Shown here: positions 1 through 6,216 of the stretch, piece after piece
How the letters are laid out: every line of letters begins with the position of its first letter
Numbering within the stretch: position 1 is the first letter of the stretch
NCBI GenBank assembly: GCA_948857205.1
Contig: CAQPRV010000121.1
Span: forward strand, 1 to 15,955
Length of the DNA stretch: 15,955 nt
Source: an uncultured Clostridia bacterium
GTDB lineage: Bacteria > Bacillota > Clostridia > TANB77 > CAG-508
Direction of reading: 5' to 3'
Program-made: the position numbers and the translations under genes
Notes under the pieces: model-generated
Seen by the model: the letters and a program-made list of their open reading frames with translations, nothing else
The model's database searches: none
Told to the model about the DNA's origin: nothing

Positions 1-30
1 CGTTCCGCATACAAAAAGTGTGCCTTTCAT
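1..30 (-). CDS. rsmI: 16S rRNA 2'-O-methyltransferase RsmI, N-terminal fragment at window edge
   Basis: Only the first ten codons are inside the window, reading MKGTLFVCGT on the minus strand. This matches the usual opening of RsmI (MxGTLYxxxTPIGNLxD), the SAM-dependent enzyme that 2'-O-methylates C1402 of 16S rRNA. The start could instead be an ATG two codons upstream (34-36); neither has a convincing Shine-Dalgarno sequence. It follows the trmN6 remnant on the same strand with a gap of about 30 bp. trmN6-rsmI is a common neighbour pair in Firmicutes, which supports the call despite the short length. Confidence 0.6.
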   Translation of the reverse strand, partial: MKGTLFVCGT

Positions 31-65
31 AAACATCAAATCCAATCACTTATAAAAATAGAAAT

Positions 66-245
66 TTAATCATAATAAATATTAAAAATCTCATCCGTAT
101 AATTTCCAGACTCATCATAAATCACAAGGGGAGGCAAAACCTTAAGCATAGCCTTTCCGCCCCTGCTTCCCTCAATCAAAACCATTGCGGGCTCTCTGTC
201 AAAATAAGAATGGACAAATCTTACAACTTTCGGTTCAATATTATA
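66..245 (-). pseudogene. 3' remnant of tRNA1(Val) adenine-N6-methyltransferase (trmN6)
   Basis: A minus-strand frame open from the stop at 246-248 to a TAA at 66-68 encodes about 59 residues. They include EPKVVRFVHSYFDREPAMVL, then IEGSRGGKAMLKVLPPLVIY and a tail ending YTDEIFNIYYD. This resembles the C-terminus of TrmN6-type methyltransferases, which modify A37 of tRNA1(Val). The SAM-binding and NPPY catalytic parts are missing: an in-frame stop lies just before the recognisable homology, and no matching sequence is seen further right. G+C is about 44% over 121-240, with codons such as CCG, GGC and CGG that are rare in neighbouring genes. It is either a truncated gene or the product of a rearrangement or assembly join near position 240. 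Confidence 0.6.
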
Positions 246-246
246 T

Positions 247-439
247 CATAGATGCCCTAATTTTTAATATTTATGGCACTTTATAAAACGAAAAATGAGT
301 GAAAATATTTCACTCATTTTTCGTTGGGACTTTTTTTATAAACCCTTTTTTATTGTATAGAAAAAATCTCTGATTTTTCTATACAACAAAATCACATTCC
401 ACAGAAAATTCTTCCAGAATTTTCACAGGCAAACAAAAA
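247..439. repeat. Non-coding block with three successive hairpins
   Basis: No gene is seen here. There are three inverted repeats. The first (288-304 with 308-324) has 17 perfect pairs and a 3-nt loop. The second (353-368 with 372-386) has 15 pairs and one bulged A. The third (404-412 with 416-424) has 9 pairs and a TCC loop. The first is followed by a T-run at about 331-337 on the plus strand, but with a 6-nt gap, so it is a poor intrinsic terminator. The cluster separates the truncated trmN6 from spoVB. Confidence 0.6.
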
Positions 440-487
440 CGCGACATGTATGTAAGTTAAAAGGTCAAAATATTCTAATCATGTCGC
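431..487 (-). terminator. Likely terminator of the vanW-spoVB unit
   Basis: On the minus strand, GCGACATG (487-480) pairs perfectly with CATGTCGC (448-441), and GTTTTTGTTT (440-431) follows. It lies 17 nt after the spoVB stop. The 31-nt loop is long for an intrinsic terminator, so confidence is moderate. Confidence 0.55.
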
Positions 488-503
488 TTTTGTTTTAGCT
501 TTG

Positions 504-1997
504 TTATATTTTTTTTGTAAATTTTAATAAAATAATAAGAACAAAAATATAAATAACTAAATATAATATTATTTTAAAAATAGAATACCAAATAAAATTT
601 TCAAAAGAAAATTCAAAGATAGAATTAATAAAAAGGCTAAGAATACTTGCAAAAATAGGTAGCAAAATATAATTCTTAAAAGAAAGATCAAACTTAATTC
701 TTTTTCGTAATTGAAAACTGCTAATTGTAAAGTTCAAAATTTCACTAAAATAAATACTAAAAATATAACCATTCATTCCAAAAATTGGAACTAAAAAATA
801 AAGTATAGCAATTGTAGAAACTAAATCCAAAACATTACAACACATTACTTTAAAAGATTCATTAACACCTTTTAATAAATTATCAATAATAGTATCAATA
901 TATATAAAAAATACTAAAGGTGATAAAATTTTAATCCAAAAATCACAATTCAAATTTTGATAAATCATATAACTAATTTCTGAAGAAAAGAAAAACAAAC
1001 AAGTACCAATGCCAATAGAAAAATAACAAGCCTTTTGAAAAATTTTTTCACATACAAACTTCATACGCTTAACATTGTTTCCAGCTAAAAGGCGTGAGAA
1101 TTCTGGAACTAGTAATGATGCAAAAGAATTAACAAATACACTAAGAAACAATAAAATTGGCATTACCATACCATTGATAGTTCCATAATTTGAAAGTGCA
1201 ATTGCATAAGACATTCCATATTTTTCTAAACTAATAGGTATAAGAAATTGTTTAAAAGAGGATAGACCTGAACGTATATATGAAGTTATAGCAACTGGAA
1301 AAGATATTTTTAAAATTTCTTTTTTATAGTTAGATGAACACTTATTAGAGAAAATAATTTTTGTTCTTTCTATATAATAAAAAATAATATTAAGAACAAA
1401 GGAAGCTATTTCTGAAATAACATCTGCAATAATTAATAAACTACATATAGTACTTATATCTTTTGTAAAGAAGTATTTTAATAAGATAATAGTTGCTAAC
1501 ATTTTAACAAGAAATTCAATAACTTGAGAAATTGAGTTTTTAAAAGGTTTACCTATAGCCGTAAAGAATCCAGAAATTACTGAAGAAATTGCAATAAGTG
1601 GTAAGCCAAATGCCATGCTAAAAATAGGGGATGAATTAATTTGACCAGTAAAAAATACTTCACTAATAGGTTTAGCAAATAATATTAAAATTGACATTCC
1701 AAAAATGCCTAAAAAACTTGCATATATAAAGCAAGTTTTTACAGTTTTGATTGCACAAGTATAATCTTTTGTTGCAAATTTTTCAGAAACTATATAGGTG
1801 CATGCCAAACTTAAACCAGATGTTGCAAAAGTTATAGCAAATAAATATACTGACATAACTAGTCCAAATATACCAATTATTTCTGAACCAACTTTTTTTG
1901 CTATATAAATATTAAAAACAAATCCAACACTTTTTATCAAAAGAGTAGTTAAAGTTAAAATAATTCCATTAATTAAAAATTTTCTTGACCTATTCAA
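504..1997 (-). CDS. SpoVB-like lipid flippase (MOP superfamily, polysaccharide biosynthesis type)
   Basis: A 497-residue polytopic membrane protein with about 14 hydrophobic segments, normal for the MOP/MATE-like exporters that include SpoVB, MurJ and Wzx. The N-terminus has the typical opening of a basic stretch (MNRSRKFLINGI) followed by a first helix ending in FNIYIAKKVGSE, with IGIFGLVMSVY after it. These proteins flip undecaprenyl-linked sugars across the membrane. SpoVB itself works in spore cortex synthesis, but paralogues in Clostridia have other substrates, so the sporulation role is inference. The start is TTG (1997-1995), supported by AAGGTG at 2010-2005 with 7-nt spacing. No in-frame ATG is better placed. 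The TTG lies in the stem of an 11-bp hairpin. The gene follows the vanW-family gene by 70 bp on the same strand and is probably cotranscribed with it. Confidence 0.85.
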   Translation of the reverse strand: MNRSRKFLINGIILTLTTLLIKSVGFVFNIYIAKKVGSEIIGIFGLVMSVYLFAITFATSGLSLACTYIVSEKFATKDYTCAIKTVKTCFIYASFLGIFGMSILILFAKPISEVFFTGQINSSPIFSMAFGLPLIAISSVISGFFTAIGKPFKNSISQVIEFLVKMLATIILLKYFFTKDISTICSLLIIADVISEIASFVLNIIFYYIERTKIIFSNKCSSNYKKEILKISFPVAITSYIRSGLSSFKQFLIPISLEKYGMSYAIALSNYGTINGMVMPILLFLSVFVNSFASLLVPEFSRLLAGNNVKRMKFVCEKIFQKACYFSIGIGTCLFFFSSEISYMIYQNLNCDFWIKILSPLVFFIYIDTIIDNLLKGVNESFKVMCCNVLDLVSTIAILYFLVPIFGMNGYIFSIYFSEILNFTISSFQLRKRIKFDLSFKNYILLPIFASILSLFINSIFEFSFENFIWYSIFKIILYLVIYIFVLIILLKFTKKI

Positions 1998-2028
1998 TAA
2001 TTATCACCTTTTACAATTTATTGAATAG
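1990..2028 (-). promoter_or_regulatory. Hairpin over the spoVB-like start codon
   Basis: In the minus-strand transcript, CTATTCAATAA (2028-2018) pairs perfectly with TTATTGAATAG (2000-1990). The 17-nt loop holds the Shine-Dalgarno AAGGTGA, and the TTG start is inside the 3' arm. Folding would keep the ribosome site in a loop and the start codon base-paired. A regulatory role is inference. Confidence 0.4.
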
Positions 2029-2067
2029 TCAAACAGAATATGATAGGTTGCAAAAAAATTATAAATA

Positions 2068-2793
2068 TTATTCATCTATTAAAGAAATTAAACTGACTGT
2101 TACATTAGATTTAGAAGTTTGAGCTTTTATCTTTATATCTTTTCCTGTTTTATTTATAAATTTAAAATCATAACTACCATATGCAACTGCTGCATCTTTT
2201 CCTTTAGCAACATATGGTACATTATTGCTATGTGCATGTCTTTCGGTTACTTGTAAAGAAGGAACAGATAAAACAGCATTATATAAAGTACTACTAATTT
2301 GACAATTTCCTCCTCCTAAGCCTTTTTTCTTATTTCCTTTATTATCAAATATATCAGCCTTTTGATATCCTTTATTAGAAGTAGAAGGACCTACTGTATT
2401 ACAAAAAGAAAAAGTTGCACCGTTTTTAACAGTAGTTCCATCTAAGGCTTTACATGTAATTTCAATATTATTTTGTCTAGATGTATCTTGTGAATATATT
2501 TTAGTTGAAAAAGTTGCAATTTGTTCCTCAATAATTTTTGGTGTATTTATTGTTTCCTTAGATGAATAATTTGTGTTTATATTACTAGTATTTTGATTAT
2601 TTAAATCATTTCTATAAGTGTTAGTTGTTTGTTCATTCGTAGAAGTATTTATGATATTATTTGTTGAAGTTCTATTTGCTTCATACATGGTATTGTTATC
2701 TTTATTATTATTATTTTTTGTAAAAAAGAAAATACTAAATCCAACAATTAATATTAAAATTATAGTTAATATTATCCAAATATTTTTATTCAT
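2068..2793 (-). CDS. VanW-family protein, membrane-anchored
   Basis: A 241-residue protein with an N-terminal membrane helix (about residues 5-25), a long Asn/Thr/Ser-rich linker (about 28-85) and a C-terminal VanW domain (about 95-235). Family hallmarks are visible: GATFSFCNTVGPSTSNKGYQ, then GLGGGNCQISSTLYNAVL, the ERHAHSNNVPYV segment and DAAVAYGSYDFKFIN. VanW proteins are widespread in Gram-positive bacteria, and some are encoded in vancomycin-resistance clusters. Their biochemical role is not settled; this one alone gives no reason to infer resistance. The domain should face outside the cell. ATG is preceded by GGTGAT. It is the first gene of a minus-strand pair with the SpoVB-like flippase, which fits a cell-envelope role, and it is divergent from the small ORF at 2896. 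Confidence 0.85.
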   Translation of the reverse strand: MNKNIWIILTIILILIVGFSIFFFTKNNNNKDNNTMYEANRTSTNNIINTSTNEQTTNTYRNDLNNQNTSNINTNYSSKETINTPKIIEEQIATFSTKIYSQDTSRQNNIEITCKALDGTTVKNGATFSFCNTVGPSTSNKGYQKADIFDNKGNKKKGLGGGNCQISSTLYNAVLSVPSLQVTERHAHSNNVPYVAKGKDAAVAYGSYDFKFINKTGKDIKIKAQTSKSNVTVSLISLIDE

Positions 2794-2836
2794 TATTTAT
2801 CACCAAAATTAGTGTAACCAAAACAATTAAAAATTA

Positions 2837-2865
2837 TTGACTTTTTTAAAAAATAAAAGTATAAT
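2837..2865 (+). promoter_or_regulatory. Sigma-A-type promoter of the 51-residue ORF
   Basis: TTGACT (2837-2842), a 17-nt spacer, then TATAAT (2860-2865). The predicted transcript starts near 2872, about 24 nt before the ATG at 2896. This is the best-formed promoter in the window. Confidence 0.75.
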
Positions 2866-2895
2866 TATATTGAATTAGTTTAAAGGAGAGAAAAA

Positions 2896-3051
2896 ATGCT
2901 TGCTAAATATTGGAAAAGAATAGGAATGATAATTTTAATAGTTGCTTGCGTTTTTAATGTAATGGGGAAACTAGTTAATAAATTATCAATAAATAAAGAA
3001 ATGTTATATTCAGCACAGTATGCACAAGAACATCAAAAAGATGAAAAATAA
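2896..3051 (+). CDS. Small single-helix membrane protein, 51 aa, unknown function
   Basis: ATG at 2896 is preceded by AAAGGAGAG (2882-2890) at good spacing, and an excellent promoter lies just upstream. Translation gives MLAKYWKRIGMIILIVACVF followed by NVMGKLVNKLSINKEMLYSA and QYAQEHQKDEK. A short basic N-terminus, one hydrophobic stretch (about residues 10-27) and a charged polar tail suggest a single-pass membrane peptide with its N-terminus in the cytoplasm. I do not recognise a family. It has its own promoter and ribosome site, lies between divergent vanW and downstream rpmE, and is too consistent in signals to dismiss as noise. Confidence 0.65.
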   Translation: MLAKYWKRIGMIILIVACVFNVMGKLVNKLSINKEMLYSAQYAQEHQKDEK

Positions 3052-3060
3052 AAAATATAC

Positions 3061-3089
3061 TTGAATTATTAGATAAAATATGATATTAT
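3061..3089 (+). promoter_or_regulatory. Sigma-A-type promoter of rpmE
   Basis: TTGAAT (3061-3066), a 17-nt spacer, then TATTAT (3084-3089). The predicted start is near 3096, giving a 40-nt leader before the rpmE ATG. Confidence 0.6.
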
Positions 3090-3135
3090 AAAAAATAGTC
3101 ATGTTATTTATAACTAAGAAAGAGGTGAACTTTAA

Positions 3136-3336
3136 ATGAAAAAAAATATACATCCAGAATATAACCAAACAACTATTACATGTGCATGTGGTAATGTTTT
3201 AGAAGTTGGCTCAACAAAAAAAGATTTAAAAGTAGACGTTTGTTCTAAATGCCATCCATATTGGACAGGAAACTTAAGACAAGAAACAGTTGGTGGTAGA
3301 GCAGATAAATTTAAGAAAAAATATGGTCTTGCTTAA
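3136..3336 (+). CDS. rpmE: 50S ribosomal protein L31 (bL31, zinc-binding type)
   Basis: A 66-residue protein of normal L31 length. It opens MKKNIHPEYNQTTITCACGN and carries the paired cysteines C16-A-C18 and C36-S-K-C39, so it is the C+ form that binds zinc. KKYGLA at the end is the usual L31 C-terminus. L31 sits at the central protuberance and bridges the large and small ribosomal subunits. The start ATG has AGAGGTGA upstream at 7-8 nt. It has its own promoter and a terminator about 30 bp after the stop, so it is probably monocistronic. Because this is the zinc form, a zinc-independent paralogue elsewhere in the genome would be plausible but is not seen here. Confidence 0.96.
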   Translation: MKKNIHPEYNQTTITCACGNVLEVGSTKKDLKVDVCSKCHPYWTGNLRQETVGGRADKFKKKYGLA

Positions 3337-3366
3337 AATAAAAAAATTAAATAAAAAGTTAAATGG

Positions 3367-3393
3367 AATCCTGTATAAACACAGGATTTTTTA
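3367..3393 (+). terminator. Intrinsic terminator after rpmE
   Basis: AATCCTGT (3367-3374) and ACAGGATT (3381-3388) form an 8-bp stem with a 6-nt loop, directly followed by TTTT. It ends where the long palindrome begins. Confidence 0.85.
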
Positions 3394-3664
3394 CATTTTA
3401 AGCAAGTAAAAATTGTAATCCTTTAAAATTAAAATTTATTTATTCTACTCGCTCCCAAAGGGTTATAATTATTTATTATTTTCGTTGCCCCAACCTAAAA
3501 ATTCTAAGAAAAAGTTTTGTCAAACTTTTTCAGAATTTTTGATTGGTTACCCCAGAGTCACTCGAAAATAAATAATTATAACCCTTCTCGCACTATTTGA
3601 AATTTATCAATATTAAATAAATTTTAATTTTAAAGGATTACAATTTTTAACTTGCAAAAAATGT
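3393..3664. repeat. Long palindrome (about 270 bp) between rpmE and miaB, MITE-like
   Basis: The two halves of this non-coding stretch are near reverse complements. The outer arms (3402-3442 and 3615-3655) match over about 41 bp with one indel, starting GCAAGT and ending ACTTGC. An inner pair starts AGGGTTATAATTATTTA (about 3468) and ends TTATAACCCT (about 3583). The centre pairs AAAAATTCT with AGAATTTTT and AAAAAGTTT with AAACTTTTT around about 3520. There is no ORF inside. It could be a non-autonomous mobile element or a large hairpin RNA. Its right end holds the -35 box of the miaB promoter. Confidence 0.75.
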
Positions 3665-3675
3665 CAAAATATAAT
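3647..3675 (+). promoter_or_regulatory. Putative miaB promoter overlapping the palindrome end
   Basis: TTAACT (3647-3652), a 17-nt spacer, then TATAAT (3670-3675). The expected start is near 3682, just before the GGAGG at 3691. The -35 hexamer lies in the right arm of the long palindrome. Confidence 0.5.
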
Positions 3676-3702
3676 AAAATAGGATAAAATGGAGGAACGA
3701 AA

Positions 3703-5118
3703 TTGGAACCATCAGAAGAAATAAAAGAGCAAAAGCAATATATAGAAAAAGTAAAAAAAATAAATCAAAACAAAAAAGAAAAATACAACATAACAACAAT
3801 GGGATGTCAGTTAAATGAAAATGACTCAGAAAAAATATGTGGAATATTAGAAGAAATGGGCTACCAAAAAACAGAAAAGCAATCAGAAGCAGAAATAGTA
3901 ATATTTAACACATGTTGTGTAAGAGAAAATGCAGAAGAAAAATTATTTGGGAAGCTAGGAGAATTAAAAAAAATAAGAGAAGATAAAGGAACAATAATAG
4001 CAATAGGTGGGTGCATGATGCAAGAAAAGCACATAACAGACAAAATAAAAAAGAGCTATCCATTTGTAGACATCTTATTTGGAACACATACCTTACATAA
4101 AATTCCTGAAAATTTATATAAAGTTATAGAAGAAAAAAGAAAAAAAGAAGATATAATAGATATAGAAGGAAAAATTTATGAAGGATTACCAATAAAAAGA
4201 GATAGTAAATATAAAGCATCAGTAACAATAATGAATGGATGTAACAACTTTTGTAGTTATTGTATAGTTCCATATGTAAGAGGAAGAGAAAGAAGTAGAA
4301 AACCAAAAGACATAATAAAAGAAGTAAAAACCTTAGCAAGAGAAGGCTATAAAGAAATTACCTTATTAGGGCAAAATGTCAATTCATATTTACGTGTTGA
4401 AAAAGAAAAAAATATTCAATTTGAACAATATGAAGGAATTAATTCTTTTGCAACCTTATTAAAGGCAATAAATAAAATTGATGGAATCGAAAGAATAAGA
4501 TTTATTTCACCACATCCAAAGGACTTTACAGATGATGTAATAGAAGCAATAGCAGAATGTGATAAAGTATGTAAACTAGTACATTTACCTTTACAGTCAG
4601 GAAATTCTAAAGTATTAAAAGAGATGAATAGAAAATATACAAAAGAACAATATTTAAAATTAGTAGAAAAAATGAAAAGTAAAATTCCAAATTTAACTTT
4701 ATCTACAGATATAATAGTTGGATTTCCAGGAGAAACGGATGAAGAATTTGAAGATACTCTTGACGTTGTAAAAAAAGTAAATTATGAACAAGTATATATG
4801 TTTATCTATTCAAGAAGGATAGGAACACCAGGAGACAGAATGGAAAATCAAGTTCCAGAAGAAATAAAACATAAAAGATTTGATGAATTAAAAAAATTAT
4901 TTGAAAGTCAAATTGAAAAAAATAACCAAAAATATATACAAACAACTCAAAAAATCTTAGTAGAAGGGATAAGTAAAAATAACGAAAATATGCTTACTGG
5001 CAGAACAGATAGTAACAAAGTTGTTGTTTTTGAGGGAAAAAAAGAATTAATAGGGACAATACAAAAAGTAAATATTATTTCAGAACATATGTGGTATTTA
5101 AAGGGAAAAATTATATAA
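3703..5118 (+). CDS. miaB: tRNA-2-methylthio-N6-dimethylallyladenosine synthase MiaB
   Basis: This 471-residue protein is a radical-SAM methylthiotransferase that adds a methylthio group to i6A37 of tRNAs, using two [4Fe-4S] clusters. The N-terminal UPF0004 domain supplies cluster cysteines C35 (TTMGCQLNENDSE), C71 (FNTCCVRENAEEK) and C104 (IGGCMMQ). The radical-SAM motif CNNFCSYC is at residues 180-187, followed by IVPYVRGRERSR, typical of MiaB. A TRAM domain for RNA binding closes the protein (about 405-470). The start is TTG at 3703, supported by GGAGG at 3691-3695 with 7-nt spacing. The first 28 residues are a charged extension before the conserved core. It heads a plus-strand run to mutS; miaB-mutS proximity is common in Firmicutes. 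Confidence 0.95.
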   Translation: MEPSEEIKEQKQYIEKVKKINQNKKEKYNITTMGCQLNENDSEKICGILEEMGYQKTEKQSEAEIVIFNTCCVRENAEEKLFGKLGELKKIREDKGTIIAIGGCMMQEKHITDKIKKSYPFVDILFGTHTLHKIPENLYKVIEEKRKKEDIIDIEGKIYEGLPIKRDSKYKASVTIMNGCNNFCSYCIVPYVRGRERSRKPKDIIKEVKTLAREGYKEITLLGQNVNSYLRVEKEKNIQFEQYEGINSFATLLKAINKIDGIERIRFISPHPKDFTDDVIEAIAECDKVCKLVHLPLQSGNSKVLKEMNRKYTKEQYLKLVEKMKSKIPNLTLSTDIIVGFPGETDEEFEDTLDVVKKVNYEQVYMFIYSRRIGTPGDRMENQVPEEIKHKRFDELKKLFESQIEKNNQKYIQTTQKILVEGISKNNENMLTGRTDSNKVVVFEGKKELIGTIQKVNIISEHMWYLKGKII

Positions 5119-5152
5119 AAATAAAATTAGAAAAAAGTAAAGGAATAAAAAA

Positions 5153-5950
5153 ATGAAAAGTAATAGAAATACAAAGGTAACAAAAGCAATTAATATAGGA
5201 GAAAATAAAAAATATGATGAAAGCATACAAAGTTTATCTAAAAATAAAATTGCAAGCTTTGCTAAAAAATTAGGAAATCTTTTTCAAAGTAAAGAATTTG
5301 ATAGTATGAATGTAGATACTTTTATAAATAATATATCTCAAATAGTGCAATTTTTTAGACAAAGAAATGTGGGTATATTAAAAAAAGAAGAAGCATATAT
5401 ATCTGAAAATGACATAATAAATTTAATAAATAGATACCCAAGAATATTACAACAGAATCCACTACAAGTATTAGAAAAAAAAATAAAAGTTTTTCAAGAC
5501 TTAGATTTAATGAGTGATAAAGAATTAAATATATTATTAAAATCAAGTAAAGGATTTATATATAGTATAGGAAATGAAAAATTATATAAAACTTTAGCAT
5601 TTTTAAATGAAATTCAGGTTTTACAAAATAACGAACTGCCAAAAAATGCTACAGAGTATGTATTACAAGATTTAGGAGAAGCTAATTTACAAGTTAGCAC
5701 AGAAAAAATTTTTCAAAGAATACTAAATATAATAACAGTTGCACAGACAACAATAATTCCAAAAAAGGATTTTGATTTTTGTTTTAAGAGAAATGATTTA
5801 GAATATAAAAATAGATATGGGAAAACTAAACAACAATTAAATGAAAACTATATTTTGCCTAGGACAGAAGATAAAATAGAATATGGAAATCAAATAAAAA
5901 GAATTGTAAGAAGGCAAGCAAATATAAAGAATGTACAAAAAGTTAGTTAA
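5153..5950 (+). CDS. Unrecognised protein with mTERF-like helical repeats
   Basis: A 265-residue, soluble, basic protein with no signal peptide. I do not recognise a bacterial family. The central part, about residues 87-151, reads NDIINLINRYPRILQQNPLQ, then a segment ending VFQDLDLMSDKELNILLKSS and KGFIYSIGNEKLYKTLAFLN. The pattern of a short helix, P-x-[IL]-L, about 12 residues, 'kikvFqdldL', then a second helix with a similar turn resembles the repeat of mitochondrial transcription termination factors (mTERF). Those proteins form helical solenoids that bind nucleic acid. The resemblance is by eye only. The N-terminus (1-50) is Lys/Asn/Ser-rich and the C-terminus (about 205-265) is basic. 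ATG has AAAGGA 8 nt upstream. It lies 34 bp after miaB and is probably cotranscribed with miaB and mutS. Confidence 0.7.
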   Translation: MKSNRNTKVTKAINIGENKKYDESIQSLSKNKIASFAKKLGNLFQSKEFDSMNVDTFINNISQIVQFFRQRNVGILKKEEAYISENDIINLINRYPRILQQNPLQVLEKKIKVFQDLDLMSDKELNILLKSSKGFIYSIGNEKLYKTLAFLNEIQVLQNNELPKNATEYVLQDLGEANLQVSTEKIFQRILNIITVAQTTIIPKKDFDFCFKRNDLEYKNRYGKTKQQLNENYILPRTEDKIEYGNQIKRIVRRQANIKNVQKVS

Positions 5951-5979
5951 ATTTCAATATAATTATAAATTCTAAATTA

Positions 5980-6192
5980 GTGTATAAAAGTAAAAACAAC
6001 AATATAGTTTATCATACTGTTAGAATTTCTTTAGAAGGATTTAGACAATTAGAAGGAGAAAAAACAATAGCATATACAAGAATACAAAGATTAAAAGAAC
6101 AATTTATTAATAGAAATGCAAACAAATATGAAATAAAACAAATAGAAAATTTAGAAGAATATATTGATAATAAAGTAAGAGAAGAAAAATAA
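5980..6192 (+). CDS. Short hypothetical ORF, 70 aa, start uncertain
   Basis: An open frame from 5947 to 6192, with GTG at 5980 as the only usual start codon near its beginning. The product is charged and probably helical, with EGFRQLEGEKTIAYTRIQRL and a tail ending EYIDNKVREEK. No Shine-Dalgarno precedes the GTG and there is no in-frame ATG. It may be a weakly translated gene or a decayed 3' piece of the gene before it, which ends 29 bp upstream in another frame. A simple frameshift join is unlikely because this frame has a TAG at 5944-5946. It ends 24 bp before mutS. Confidence 0.4.
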   Translation: MYKSKNNNIVYHTVRISLEGFRQLEGEKTIAYTRIQRLKEQFINRNANKYEIKQIENLEEYIDNKVREEK

Positions 6193-6216
6193 ATAAGAAT
6201 AAAAGGAGTAATAATT

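Noticed and set aside
2029..2067. CATATTCT upstream of the SpoVB-like gene as a sporulation (sigma-E or sigma-K) -10 box
   Set aside because: No convincing -35 element at the right distance; the match could be chance in AT-rich DNA.
2618..2812. Plus-strand open frame opposite vanW
   Set aside because: It is antisense to the low-complexity linker of a clear VanW protein, with no ribosome site and a simple hydrophobic composition caused by AT-rich codons.
3393..3664. CRISPR array
   Set aside because: The stretch is one long palindrome without regularly spaced direct repeats or spacers; no cas genes are present.
3861..4339. Several minus-strand open frames within miaB
   Set aside because: They are Leu/Phe-rich reversals of Lys/Glu-rich coding sequence, without ribosome sites, inside an unambiguous MiaB frame.
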